14,824 nucleotides of DNA from Bacillota bacterium. GTDB taxonomy: Bacteria > Bacillota > UBA4882 > UBA8346. The stretch spans positions 1-14,824 of the forward strand of contig JAEZKW010000018.1 in the NCBI GenBank assembly GCA_023415375.1, given 5' to 3'. Positions 7,610 through 14,824 of the stretch are shown in pieces. The first letter of the stretch is position 1; every line of letters starts with the position of its first letter. Under the pieces are notes generated by a model, which was given only the letters and a program-made list of their open reading frames with translations, ran no database searches and was not told the origin of the DNA. Position numbers and translations under genes: made by a program.

Positions 7610-8509
7610 TCAACCTTTCATCGCGCCTTCAGTCAACCCCGAGAGAAATGTCTTGTTTGCCATCAGGTAAATGATGATCATGGGAATAATCGAAAGTGAC
7701 GCTCCGGCCAGCATTAGGTTCCACTGAGCAGCCGCTGTTTCTCCATATTTCAAGGAAACCACTCCCACAGTCAATGTGCGCAGAGCCGGTTGAGTCATGG
7801 TGAAAATCGAGGGCAAGATATAGTCATTCCAGGACATCCGGAACGAAAACAGCCCGACCACACCCAAGATCGGTTTGATCAAAGGTAAAACAACATTCCA
7901 ATAAATTCTAAAAAAGCTGCAGCCGTCAAGGGTGGCCGCTTCGTCCAATTCGGCGGGGACGCTTCTGACGAACCGCGATACTAAAAAAATATTGGTACCT
8001 TGGGCGCCGGTTTGCACCAAAATAATTCCCCATAAGGTATTTTGCAGACCGAGTTGCACGATTAATAAATATAATGGCCGTAAAGTCACCGCTCCGACTG
8101 AGACGAACATGGTTGCCAGGTAAGCCCCAACGAGTAGTTTCTTCCCCGGAAACTCGGCTCTGGCGATACAGTAACCGGCTGCTGACGAAATCAACAGCGA
8201 ACCTAAAGTGACAAAAAACGCCACATATAAACTATTCCAGCTATACCTGGCAAAATTGGACTGATTCCAAGCCAAGGCAAAATTTTCAAAAATCCATTTT
8301 TTAGGGATAATCGTGGCGCCCAAGGTGACTTCGGCGTTGGATTTGAATGCTCCCAACACAGTGTATAAAACCGGAAATACTGTGAGAATTACGACGATCC
8401 CTAAGAATGCATAAATGAGTATATAACCCAATCCTGCGCTCAACTTAAATTTGCGGGATTTTTCCTTCAAAAGCTCTGTCTTTAATTGTTCCATTCCTGC
8501 TGTATCCAT
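7610..8509 (-). CDS. CUT1-type sugar ABC transporter permease, UgpE/YtcP-like
   Basis: An inner-membrane permease of about 299 residues, the second of the pair forming the import channel. About six hydrophobic segments are visible, starting with LGYILIYAFLGIVVILTVFP and ending with a long one near the C-terminus. The cytoplasmic EAA loop that docks the ATPase reads ELDEAATLDG followed by YWNVVLPLIKP (about 187-213). The C-terminus ending in LSGLTEGAMKG is typical of this subfamily. The ATG at 8509 is preferred because GAGGGTGG lies 7 bases upstream; a GTG six bases earlier sits too close to it. The gap to the first permease is about 26 bases. No ATPase gene is present, as is common in Firmicutes that share one MsmX-type ATPase among importers. 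Confidence 0.9.
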   Translation of the reverse strand: MDTAGMEQLKTELLKEKSRKFKLSAGLGYILIYAFLGIVVILTVFPVLYTVLGAFKSNAEVTLGATIIPKKWIFENFALAWNQSNFARYSWNSLYVAFFVTLGSLLISSAAGYCIARAEFPGKKLLVGAYLATMFVSVGAVTLRPLYLLIVQLGLQNTLWGIILVQTGAQGTNIFLVSRFVRSVPAELDEAATLDGCSFFRIYWNVVLPLIKPILGVVGLFSFRMSWNDYILPSIFTMTQPALRTLTVGVVSLKYGETAAAQWNLMLAGASLSIIPMIIIYLMANKTFLSGLTEGAMKG

Positions 8510-8535
8510 GAACACACCACCCTCTAAAAATGGAT

Positions 8536-9459
8536 TTAAAATACCTCATTCATTTTCTTCGACCAATATAGATAGCCGACGGTAATCAACCCGACAATCA
8601 CCGAAGCGATAAAGGCCACCGCCGAACCATAACCGTATTGCATGGAGATATTGCCGCCAACTTCCGATAAGGGGAAGAATAGTTTATAAATATATAAATA
8701 CATTACATCGGTTACACACCCGGGACCTCCGGCGGTTAAAATCATAATGCTCTCATACCCTTTTAAACTGATAATGATCTCCAACATGACTACGACTTGT
8801 AAGATCGGCCCCATCATGGGAACCGTGATGTGCCAAAGGGTTTGCAGGCGATTGGCTCCATCGATTGAGGCGCTTTCATATAATTCATTCGGTATGGATT
8901 GCAGTCCGGCCAGAAAATAGATCATGCAATTTCCGACAGCGCCCCAGACGGCAACGATCACCGCGGTTAACATGGCGAGTTTTATTCCCAGCCATTCTAT
9001 GGGCGTTCCTATCAGATTGAACTTTAATAATAGTTCGTTCACGATCCCGTTATACGAGTTGAAGATGAAATAAAAAACCAGGCTCATCACAGCGGTACTG
9101 ATAATTGTCGGCAGGAAGATGGTGATCCGGAAAAAATCCTTGCCCTTAAGTTTACTATTTAAAATTACCGCTAAAACGAAGGCCAGCGGCAATGTTAACA
9201 GCATTTTCCCACCGGAATAGATCAGGGTGTTGATGACTGATTTCCAAAAATCCTGATCCCGGGTGAATAAGCGGATAAAATTCTCCATCCCGGTAAACCG
9301 GGGCGGCATCATCCCGTCATATTGATAAAACATAAGCTTAAAAGCCCAGAGCAATGGGTAGATGGAAAAGACCACTAAAAACAAAATGCTTGGAAACGTC
9401 ATGATATATACGGTTATATTCTTATTTATTTTGTCTATCAGAGTATTCGATTTCTTCAT
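8536..9459 (-). CDS. CUT1-type sugar ABC transporter permease, UgpA/LplB-like
   Basis: A 307-residue inner-membrane permease, first of the channel pair. After a short positively charged N-terminus, hydrophobic segments begin at about residues 16-38 (VYIMTFPSILFLVVFSIYPL) and continue through about 285-300. The EAA loop is ELYESASIDGANRLQTLWHI followed by TVPMMGP (about 192-218). The LTAGGPGCVTDV motif (241-252), commonly seen as LTxGGP in this family, is present. Such pairs import oligosaccharides or glycerophosphate-like solutes; those beside YesM/YesN regulators in Bacillus-type genomes often serve plant cell-wall saccharides. The ATG has GAGGTG about 8 bases upstream. A 115-base inverted repeat separates it from the binding-protein gene, probably lowering its expression relative to that gene. 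Confidence 0.92.
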   Translation of the reverse strand: MKKSNTLIDKINKNITVYIMTFPSILFLVVFSIYPLLWAFKLMFYQYDGMMPPRFTGMENFIRLFTRDQDFWKSVINTLIYSGGKMLLTLPLAFVLAVILNSKLKGKDFFRITIFLPTIISTAVMSLVFYFIFNSYNGIVNELLLKFNLIGTPIEWLGIKLAMLTAVIVAVWGAVGNCMIYFLAGLQSIPNELYESASIDGANRLQTLWHITVPMMGPILQVVVMLEIIISLKGYESIMILTAGGPGCVTDVMYLYIYKLFFPLSEVGGNISMQYGYGSAVAFIASVIVGLITVGYLYWSKKMNEVF

Positions 9460-9490
9460 CTTGTCACACCTCAGTATTTAGACATAAAAC

Positions 9491-9605
9491 GGGCTGTCGC
9501 AAAAGAAATTTTATGGATAAAGATATACAATATATAAAACTCCTGCATATTTGCCACGGTAATATATTGTATATCTCATTCATCTAAAATATTTTGCAAC
9601 AGCCC
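9491..9605. repeat. 115-base inverted repeat, MITE-like, between binding protein and permease genes
   Basis: The ends are GGGCTGTCGCAAAA (9491-9504) and TTTTGCAACAGCCC (9592-9605), complementary at 13 of 14 positions. Inside lie a 15-base perfect pair, AGATATACAATATAT (9521-9535) with its complement (9562-9576), and a central loop of about 26 bases. An outer pair AAACGGG (9487-9493) and CCCGTTT (9612-9618) can extend or compete with the stem. The GGGCTGTnGCAAAA end resembles terminal repeats of several insertion-sequence families, so a miniature transposable element is likely. No clear target duplication is visible. In the minus-strand transcript it forms a long hairpin 16 bases after the binding-protein stop, followed by GTTTTAT, so it may also stabilise that message or partly terminate. 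Confidence 0.75.
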
Positions 9606-9621
9606 CTTCGTCCCGTTTCTC

Positions 9622-10950
9622 TTATAGTTTCATGGGGTCAAAATTTTTGATGACGACTTTTTTAAGCGTTTTGGCCTTGACAGCCTTATCCAAAGCTTCA
9701 TTATAACGTTTGTTCAAATCCCGAATCGCATCGTCGGCCGGTACCATATTCAATATGACCATGGCAATTACGTCATAATAGGTTTTGCCCTCGACTTCCA
9801 GTCCGTCTTCGTGGGGAGACGACGGCCAAAATCCTTCAATTTTTTCATCCATTTTGAAGTATGAAGAGCCTTTAATGTTGGGTTCTTTCGCTTTTTGGAC
9901 AACGGAAGGCACCACTGTATATCCATAACCGCCTTCGTGGTAAGGAACTAAAACCGCATCGCGGTGGAACCATTCAAATGCTTTCCAGGCCTGTTTGATG
10001 TGCTTGGATTGACTGTTGATAAACTCCCAGCGTCCGGCGCGCACCCAGGTTTTACCCTTTACAGTGCCGTCAATACTTGGAACCGGCGCGGCCGCCCAAT
10101 TAATTTTGGCGGGAAATTGTTGGGTGTAAACACCGGGTTCCCAGTTTCCCGAGATGTACATGCCGATCTTCCCGTCGGCAAATTGGCTGCGCAACGGGTC
10201 GGCATCCAGGTTTTCAATGCCCGGAAACATACTGCCGTCGTCTTTCATCTGTTTATAAGCCAAAATAATCGGTTTCATCGGTTCGAAATTGTATCTGCCG
10301 GTACGGTAATCATAAGGCCAGACACCGCTGCGCTTGGCGATTTGGTCGAGGGACCGGTTCATTGAAGTATAGGGGTTCTTCATGTTGATGGCAAAACCAT
10401 AGGCTTTGTCACTCTTGCCAGCTTCAGTGATTTTCTTGGCATCCTCCACCATTTCGGCGATGCTCTTTGGAGGGCCGGCGATACCGGCTTTTTTAAACAA
10501 ATCAAGGTTATAGACCAACCGGAAATTGACTCCGGAATTCGGCAGGCTGTAAATTTTTCCGTCTACCGTATTTTCAGTCTGGACATATAAGAACTTCCCG
10601 AATCTGTTCTTAATGTCACTGGTGAGATAGCTGTTTAACGGCGCGGCCATCTTCCGGTCCACATAATATTTGGCATTGTTAAAACCGGAGTAGATATCCG
10701 GGGCCTGTCTGCTTTGAAAGGCCAACTCCAGGTTTTGCTCGAAGTTTTCAGTCTGAACTACATAATCAATCTCAATCCCGTCCTTATTGGTCTTGTTGAA
10801 CTCGTTCACCTTCGCCTGCATTAAATCCATGTCGTGCCGTTGGTGCGTCCACCAGACGATCTTCGTCTTCTTGGGCGCGCTAAAACCGAGGGAACTGATT
10901 AAAACTACCATGATTATTACCGAGAAAATCTTCAGCCCATTTTTCTTCAT
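9622..10950 (-). CDS. Extracellular sugar-binding protein of a CUT1 ABC importer
   Basis: A 442-residue family 1 solute-binding protein that captures the saccharide outside the membrane and delivers it to the two permeases. A signal peptide is clear: MKKNGLK, a hydrophobic core at about 8-20, then SLGFSAPKK, with cleavage probably around residues 22-25. There is no lipobox cysteine, so it is not a lipoprotein. The mature part begins KIVWWTHQRHDM and has the usual features (SLPNSGVNFRLVYNLDLFKKAGI; PVPSIDG). The ATG has GGAAGGG about 9 bases upstream. The gene is first in its operon, with a separate control region of about 140 bases before it, and it is followed by a large hairpin. Both fit the higher expression usually needed for a binding protein. 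The ligand cannot be read from the sequence. Confidence 0.92.
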   Translation of the reverse strand: MKKNGLKIFSVIIMVVLISSLGFSAPKKTKIVWWTHQRHDMDLMQAKVNEFNKTNKDGIEIDYVVQTENFEQNLELAFQSRQAPDIYSGFNNAKYYVDRKMAAPLNSYLTSDIKNRFGKFLYVQTENTVDGKIYSLPNSGVNFRLVYNLDLFKKAGIAGPPKSIAEMVEDAKKITEAGKSDKAYGFAINMKNPYTSMNRSLDQIAKRSGVWPYDYRTGRYNFEPMKPIILAYKQMKDDGSMFPGIENLDADPLRSQFADGKIGMYISGNWEPGVYTQQFPAKINWAAAPVPSIDGTVKGKTWVRAGRWEFINSQSKHIKQAWKAFEWFHRDAVLVPYHEGGYGYTVVPSVVQKAKEPNIKGSSYFKMDEKIEGFWPSSPHEDGLEVEGKTYYDVIAMVILNMVPADDAIRDLNKRYNEALDKAVKAKTLKKVVIKNFDPMKL

Positions 10951-10966
10951 CTAACTCATCCCTTCC

Positions 10967-10993
10967 GTAATTATCGCGTGATAATATAATTAC
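10967..10993. promoter_or_regulatory. Overlapping dyad symmetries upstream of the binding-protein gene, candidate operator
   Basis: GTAATTAT (10967-10974) and ATAATTAC (10986-10993) are perfect inverted arms. They overlap a second perfect dyad, ATTATC-GCGT-GATAAT (10970-10985). The site lies between the putative promoter and the ribosome binding site. It could be an operator or a 5'-leader hairpin. No T-run follows it, so it is not a terminator. Confidence 0.45.
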
Positions 10994-11004
10994 TGCGTAA
11001 CTTA

Positions 11005-11033
11005 ATTTTAATATAATGATATGGATCATCCAA
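11005..11033 (-). promoter_or_regulatory. Possible sigma-A promoter of the sugar-import operon
   Basis: On the minus strand TTGGAT (11033-11028) is followed after 17 bases by TAAAAT (11010-11005). The -35 box is weak, which would suit an activator-dependent promoter. AT-rich alternatives for the -10 box (TATATT or TATTAT near 10983-10990) cannot be excluded. The start site would fall near 10998. Confidence 0.35.
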
Positions 11034-11064
11034 TGAGAGGAACTTATAAAAAAGGGGGGGGATT

Positions 11065-11095
11065 TTACGAATTCGTAACAATATGATAACAATAT
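11065..11095. promoter_or_regulatory. Palindrome plus phased direct repeat, candidate regulator binding region
   Basis: TTACGAATTCGTAA (11065-11078) is a perfect 14-base palindrome. Overlapping its right end, TAACAATAT occurs twice (11076-11084 and 11087-11095), exactly 11 bases apart, so both copies face the same side of the helix. A run of eight G (11054-11061) lies next to it. The block sits about 35-60 bases upstream of the putative -35 box, where an activator such as the neighbouring AraC-type response regulator could bind. The symmetry is seen; the binding is inferred. Confidence 0.45.
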
Positions 11096-11120
11096 AAAAA
11101 AAGAGAACTTTATGTTCTCT
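11095..11120 (-). terminator. Rho-independent terminator after the response regulator gene
   Basis: On the minus strand AGAGAAC (11120-11114), the loop ATAAA and GTTCTCT (11108-11102) form a 7-base-pair perfect stem, followed directly by six further T (11101-11096). It begins 6 bases after the regulator stop codon. It separates the regulatory operon from the sugar-import operon. Confidence 0.88.
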
Positions 11121-11125
11121 CCCCA

Positions 11126-12736
11126 TCAGTCTTTCCCGTATTCCGCCGGATTGACTCCGGTATGGGTTTTAAAAATTTCGCTAAAATACCGGGCATCGGA
11201 ATATCCCAACAAATTGGCGACCTCATATACTTTATAGCGCCCGGTTTGCAACAGTTGCTTGGCCTTTTCAACTCTGGCCCGGACCAGATATTCCATAAAA
11301 GTTTGCTGGTGATATTTCCGGAACAAGGTTGAAAAATAATTGGGACTAAGGCCTAAATATTCGGCCACTTGATTTAAGGAAATTTCCGTCTCCAAATGCG
11401 CTTCGATATACTCTTTGGCCATTTCCATTTTATGTTGCGCTTGTAACTTCTTTTCATGCTGGATGATTTGCAATACTTCTTCGCAGAGCTGCTTAGTCCA
11501 TTTTTTAAAATCCTCCAGCGTCTCAAACCCGGCGATTTCATTGAATAGATCGGTTTCGCCCTTCCCCGCCAGCCTGTCTTCCATTTTTAATTCCGCCAAA
11601 AGCCTGAAGATTAATATAATCAGCCCCGTCAAACCTTGTTTAATCAGCTTCGGGGAAACGGCGGCCTGCTGATCCAAGATTAGAAAGTACCTTTCCAGAA
11701 TCGCCTGAACTTCCCGATCCGCGCCTAGCTTCAAATTGGATAATAACTCTTTTTCGGTGTCAACCGGATATTTGAAACCGGCTGCGGGGCCGGGGCGGAT
11801 ATCGTCAATATGGATGATCTGGTTACCACCCAGGTAAAGTTTGTGAGAAAGAGCTTCCACTCCTTCCTGATAAGAGCGGCGCAACTCCCTTAATCCGGGA
11901 TAAATCCGCCCAATTCCGATGGAAACCCTAATCCCGTATTGCTCCAGCGCGGTATGTTTGAGCTGGTCCGCCAATTCCAAAACCAGACGTTTGTTCCGGC
12001 CGTCGCCCGGAGCGGCCATGGCGATGATCCATACCAGCCGTTCTTTTTTATCGGTAAAAAGATTGGCGCTTACTATTCCGTTCTCCGCTGCGCTTAATTC
12101 TTCAATGCAGATGCGTAAACACTCCAGACGCCGGTAAGTATTTTGGTCAATCCCTTCATGGAAACGGTCAACCTCCGTCGCCAAGGCGACTAAATTTTGC
12201 AAGGGTAATTTAACCTTTAAAAACTCCAGGCGTTGGGCCAATTCTTCCTGGTTAAGACCGGCATCCTCCGTCAGGCTCAGGAAAAACCGATCCCGCAATA
12301 GAGGCAGACTCTGCTCCAACCGCTCCAACAATATCTTCTCCGCTTCACGCTTCAGCGTTTCCCGATCCAGTTTTTCCTTGATCCGGGACACCACTTCATG
12401 CAATTGTTCAATGGTCACCGGTTTTAACAAGTATTCTTCAGCCCCGAGTTTTACCGCCTGTTGCGCATAGGAAAACTCGTCATATCCGCTCAGGATGATC
12501 ACTTTGATCTCCGGATAAGCTCTTTTGATATGTTCGGTAAGTTTCAGCCCGTCCATGACCGGCATCCTGATATCCGTGAGCACAATTTCCGGCCGGAGTT
12601 GTTCGATCAGCTGCAACGCATCTTGTCCGTCATAGGCCGAACCAACCACTTCTATCCCGTAGTCCGGCCACTTGCCGATGGACCTGATGCCCCGGATAAT
12701 ATCGGCTTTATCATCGACAATAATCAACTTATACAT
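11126..12736 (-). CDS. AraC-type two-component response regulator, YesN family
   Basis: A 536-residue regulator. The N-terminal receiver domain (about 1-120) has the acidic pair D8/D9, the phosphoacceptor D55 (LTDIRMPVMDG), S83 in the ILSGYDEF segment and K105 (YLLKP). The middle part (about 120-425) is the long, poorly conserved linker region usual in YesN proteins, with a segment around SIGIGRIYPGL (residues about 273-283). The C-terminal AraC DNA-binding domain (about 432-536) holds two helix-turn-helix units: LNQVAEYLGLSPNYFSTLF and VYEVANLLGYSDARYFSEIF. It should bind upstream of the adjacent sugar-import operon once phosphorylated by the kinase encoded with it. The ATG overlaps the kinase stop by 8 bases and has GGGGGAT just upstream, so translation is coupled. 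All receiver residues needed for phosphorylation are present. Confidence 0.94.
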   Translation of the reverse strand: MYKLIIVDDKADIIRGIRSIGKWPDYGIEVVGSAYDGQDALQLIEQLRPEIVLTDIRMPVMDGLKLTEHIKRAYPEIKVIILSGYDEFSYAQQAVKLGAEEYLLKPVTIEQLHEVVSRIKEKLDRETLKREAEKILLERLEQSLPLLRDRFFLSLTEDAGLNQEELAQRLEFLKVKLPLQNLVALATEVDRFHEGIDQNTYRRLECLRICIEELSAAENGIVSANLFTDKKERLVWIIAMAAPGDGRNKRLVLELADQLKHTALEQYGIRVSIGIGRIYPGLRELRRSYQEGVEALSHKLYLGGNQIIHIDDIRPGPAAGFKYPVDTEKELLSNLKLGADREVQAILERYFLILDQQAAVSPKLIKQGLTGLIILIFRLLAELKMEDRLAGKGETDLFNEIAGFETLEDFKKWTKQLCEEVLQIIQHEKKLQAQHKMEMAKEYIEAHLETEISLNQVAEYLGLSPNYFSTLFRKYHQQTFMEYLVRARVEKAKQLLQTGRYKVYEVANLLGYSDARYFSEIFKTHTGVNPAEYGKD

Positions 12737-14537
12737 CTTGATCCCCCTTTAAGAGCGGCAGACTTATTCTAACGACGGTCTCTTGATAAGGAGTACTGGA
12801 AAGTTCCAGCCGATACTCATTGTCATAACGTAATTGCAAGCGTTGATGAATATTCGATAAAGCGTAACCGCCCCCATCGGTCCGGTTGTCAATCGTAAGA
12901 TTTCGTTGAATCTCACTAACCACAAAACCTTTACCGTTATCGACGATCTCCAGCCAAATGCGATCACCTTCCAGACCAGCCCGCACTATAATTCTTCCGC
13001 CCTCCCTTAAATCACTGAAACCATGTAAAATGGAGTTTTCCGCTAGCGGCTGGAGAATAAACTTTAATACCCGCCCGGTTCGAACGGCCGGGTTTACTTC
13101 AAAAGAATAGTCAAACTTGCCTTCATAGATATTTTTCTGAAGATAGAGATAATTCTCTACATGCTTTAGTTCCTGTTCGACGCTGGCCTCACCCGGGCCT
13201 TTACTGAGTCCGAAACGGGAAAACTGGGCCAGGGAAATGACCATCTTGGCGGCTTGTTCATTGCCGCCCATCATCGACTTCCAATAAATGGAATCTAAGG
13301 CATTGTATAAAAAATGCGGATGGATCTGCGATTGGAGCATCTTTAATTCCGCAGTCTGCTTCAGTTTTTGTTCCGTTTTCAGTTTTTCTTGCTCTTCGTG
13401 GAGACGGGTAATTAATCCATCAATTTCATCCAACATTAAATTAAAATTCTTGCCTAACTCACCGATTTCATCATCATACTTCGGCTCAAACCGGGCGGTC
13501 ATCTCCCGGTCCCGGACCCGCTTCATGACTGCCTGCAATTGATACAAAGGACGGGTGAGGCTTCTGGAGACCAGGACCGCTAATCCGCCGGTCACCCCGA
13601 TGAGAAAGATTCCCACCATCAATGTCAGCCACTTGATGTGTTCAACATCACCCAATAATTGTTTTTCCGGAGTAATCGTCACTAGCTTCCAGCCATTCAC
13701 CGGCAAAGTCGTAAAATTGATCAACGCCTTCTGTCCACTCACTTGATACCGGAAGAAATTGCTCTCGCCCTGCATTTTTTTTTGGAAATCATGCTCCTCA
13801 AATACCTGGCGATAATCCGCTTTATAACTATTCGTGACAATCCGTCCGCTGTCGTTTACCAGGTAAGTTTCTGCAACGAAGCGATTCCGTAAATCAGATA
13901 AATCCGCGATGATTTCGTTCGCCTTAAGATGCACGATTACCAAAGCCGCCTCGGGATTGATATTCTCGATTCCCGTTCGCATGGCGACAGGGATCACCTC
14001 GTCACTCCTTTTCAGCCATCCGGCCTCGCCGGTTGTCCCCCAATAAATGAATCTTTCTTTTAATAATTTCCGGTAAACCGGCGACCCGGTAAACCGTTTC
14101 GTATCCATCCTGCTTTTGGTGGTGTCAAAAAAAATGATCTCCGGTGTATAAACATATACGGACTCGATGAGCGGATTCGTGAAACGGAGCTGGGATAAGA
14201 GCCGCTCTTGTCGGGAAAATTCCCCCACCGGGTCGGCGGATTGGTTGGTAATGTTTTGAATGGAAGTTCTAAAACTGTCACTGGTCAATAAATTATGGAC
14301 ATTCCGGAGCGTATTGATTAATTTTTCATTTAAATAATTGGCGGATTGTTGAACGGTTTCATTGGTTTGACGGTATGCGTTGCGTTCAATCACCCGGGTT
14401 GAGATATTGAAAGCGACCAGGCCGACCAAACCGGTGGAAAAAACGATACTGACGATCGAGAGCAGGATGATTTTGCTCTGCAACCGCAGATTGTTAAGCT
14501 TATTGATGTTTTCCCATAAACGGTTTTTTGGGGTCAT
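12729..14537 (-). CDS. Sensor histidine kinase, YesM family
   Basis: A 602-residue membrane kinase that senses an extracellular cue, probably a saccharide or its binding protein, and phosphorylates the regulator encoded next. Membrane segments are at about 23-45 and 302-324, and the roughly 255 residues between them are an extracytoplasmic sensor domain. A HAMP linker follows (about 325-378), then a coiled coil rich in Glu/Lys (about 376-400). The His_kinase block is LQSQIHPHFLYNALDSI (401-417), with H408 the expected phosphoacceptor. ATP-binding signs are PLAENSILHG (497-506, N501) and VDNGKGF (532-538). The first ATG has GGAG about 8 bases upstream. Length and order are normal for YesM. Paired YesM/YesN systems beside CUT1 importers commonly control uptake of plant or host polysaccharide fragments; the signal here is unknown. 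Confidence 0.94.
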   Translation of the reverse strand: MTPKNRLWENINKLNNLRLQSKIILLSIVSIVFSTGLVGLVAFNISTRVIERNAYRQTNETVQQSANYLNEKLINTLRNVHNLLTSDSFRTSIQNITNQSADPVGEFSRQERLLSQLRFTNPLIESVYVYTPEIIFFDTTKSRMDTKRFTGSPVYRKLLKERFIYWGTTGEAGWLKRSDEVIPVAMRTGIENINPEAALVIVHLKANEIIADLSDLRNRFVAETYLVNDSGRIVTNSYKADYRQVFEEHDFQKKMQGESNFFRYQVSGQKALINFTTLPVNGWKLVTITPEKQLLGDVEHIKWLTLMVGIFLIGVTGGLAVLVSRSLTRPLYQLQAVMKRVRDREMTARFEPKYDDEIGELGKNFNLMLDEIDGLITRLHEEQEKLKTEQKLKQTAELKMLQSQIHPHFLYNALDSIYWKSMMGGNEQAAKMVISLAQFSRFGLSKGPGEASVEQELKHVENYLYLQKNIYEGKFDYSFEVNPAVRTGRVLKFILQPLAENSILHGFSDLREGGRIIVRAGLEGDRIWLEIVDNGKGFVVSEIQRNLTIDNRTDGGGYALSNIHQRLQLRYDNEYRLELSSTPYQETVVRISLPLLKGDQDV

Positions 14538-14562
14538 TGATAGCTCCAGTTAATGCGATGCT

Positions 14563-14591
14563 ATAATAATAAATTCACAAACATTTATCAA
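14563..14591 (-). promoter_or_regulatory. Sigma-A-type promoter of the kinase/regulator operon
   Basis: On the minus strand TTGATA (14591-14586) and TATTAT (14568-14563) are separated by exactly 17 bases. Each matches the housekeeping consensus at five of six positions. It lies 26 bases upstream of the kinase start codon, giving a short leader with the GGAG ribosome site. Confidence 0.7.
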
Positions 14592-14824
14592 GATCCTTCC
14601 TTATCTTAAAGCCAATTTTTAGCTCTTTTATTATGATCTGAATCCGTGAACCAACACAAGTGAAGAACGGTCATTCAAAACTTAATTACGATAGCGTCTC
14701 GGGTAATGACGCATGCACGAAGGTACAGCTTAAATTTCGGGCGGCATCGCCCATGGTTCACTTCGTTTCAGCGTATTTATTGTTTGTTTTGCTAAATAGA
14801 GGTTACTGAAAAATCCATAAACAA
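14592..14824. other. Noncoding stretch upstream of the kinase promoter
   Basis: I see no gene, tRNA or riboswitch here. The only structure noted is GTGAACCA (14646-14653) facing TGGTTCAC (14754-14761), which bound a 116-base segment richer in G+C than its flanks. Inside it is a small GGGC/GCCC dyad near 14739-14752. An upstream gene may begin or end beyond the right edge. Confidence 0.4.

Noticed and set aside
10880..11092. Minus-strand open frame of 70 codons across the control region of the sugar operon
   Set aside because: It runs through the palindrome, G-run, promoter and ribosome site into the binding-protein gene in another frame. The residue pattern is not protein-like.
14646..14761. 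tRNA, riboswitch or T-box upstream of the kinase gene
   Set aside because: No cloverleaf, conserved riboswitch core or T-box sequence is recognisable, and a kinase gene is an unlikely target.
1..14824. CRISPR array, phage genes or transposase
   Set aside because: No regularly spaced repeats, and no integrase, capsid or transposase-like frames. The only mobile-looking item is the 115-base inverted repeat at 9491-9605.

Overview
The window looks like part of an anaerobic Firmicutes (Bacillota) chromosome, of clostridial or Limnochordia-like type. The signs are a YesM/YesN-type two-component pair next to a CUT1-type sugar importer that has no ATPase gene of its own, a lactate dehydrogenase/Etf module like that of acetogens, and strong AGGAGG-type ribosome binding sites. 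All eleven recognised genes are on the minus strand, so the window reads functionally from right to left. The species cannot be named from sequence reading alone.

Right part (about 14.6 to 11.1 kb): a sensor histidine kinase and an AraC-type response regulator overlap by 8 bases. They have a good sigma-A-like promoter upstream and a hairpin/T-run terminator downstream, so they form a self-contained regulatory operon. The 287 bases right of the kinase hold that promoter and no recognisable gene.

Middle part (about 11.1 to 5.1 kb): a sugar-import operon with a periplasmic-type binding protein, two CUT1 permeases, a small cupin-like protein resembling ureidoglycolate lyase (AllA), and a large cytoplasmic DUF2264 protein. 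Its upstream region is rich in symmetry: a 9-base direct repeat at 11-base period, a perfect 14-base palindrome and two overlapping dyads. This is the natural target of the regulator next door. A 115-base inverted repeat resembling a MITE lies between the binding-protein gene and the permease genes.

Left part (about 5.0 kb to the left edge): a LarA-type nickel-dependent racemase, EtfB, an EtfA carrying an N-terminal 2[4Fe-4S] ferredoxin domain, and a GlcD-type FAD dehydrogenase, closed by a terminator at 22-55. By family knowledge (the Acetobacterium woodii lct operon) this is an electron-confurcating lactate oxidation module: lactate is oxidised with NAD+ while reduced ferredoxin is consumed, and LarA interconverts the lactate enantiomers.

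How they may work together (inference): the kinase/regulator pair senses an extracellular saccharide and induces its import, and the AllA-like and DUF2264 proteins process it inside the cell. No terminator is visible between the sugar genes and the lactate genes. One attractive reading is that a deoxysugar such as rhamnose, known in other bacteria to yield lactaldehyde and then L-lactate, feeds the lactate module. The least described components are the DUF2264 protein, the AllA-like protein and the repeat-dense control region.
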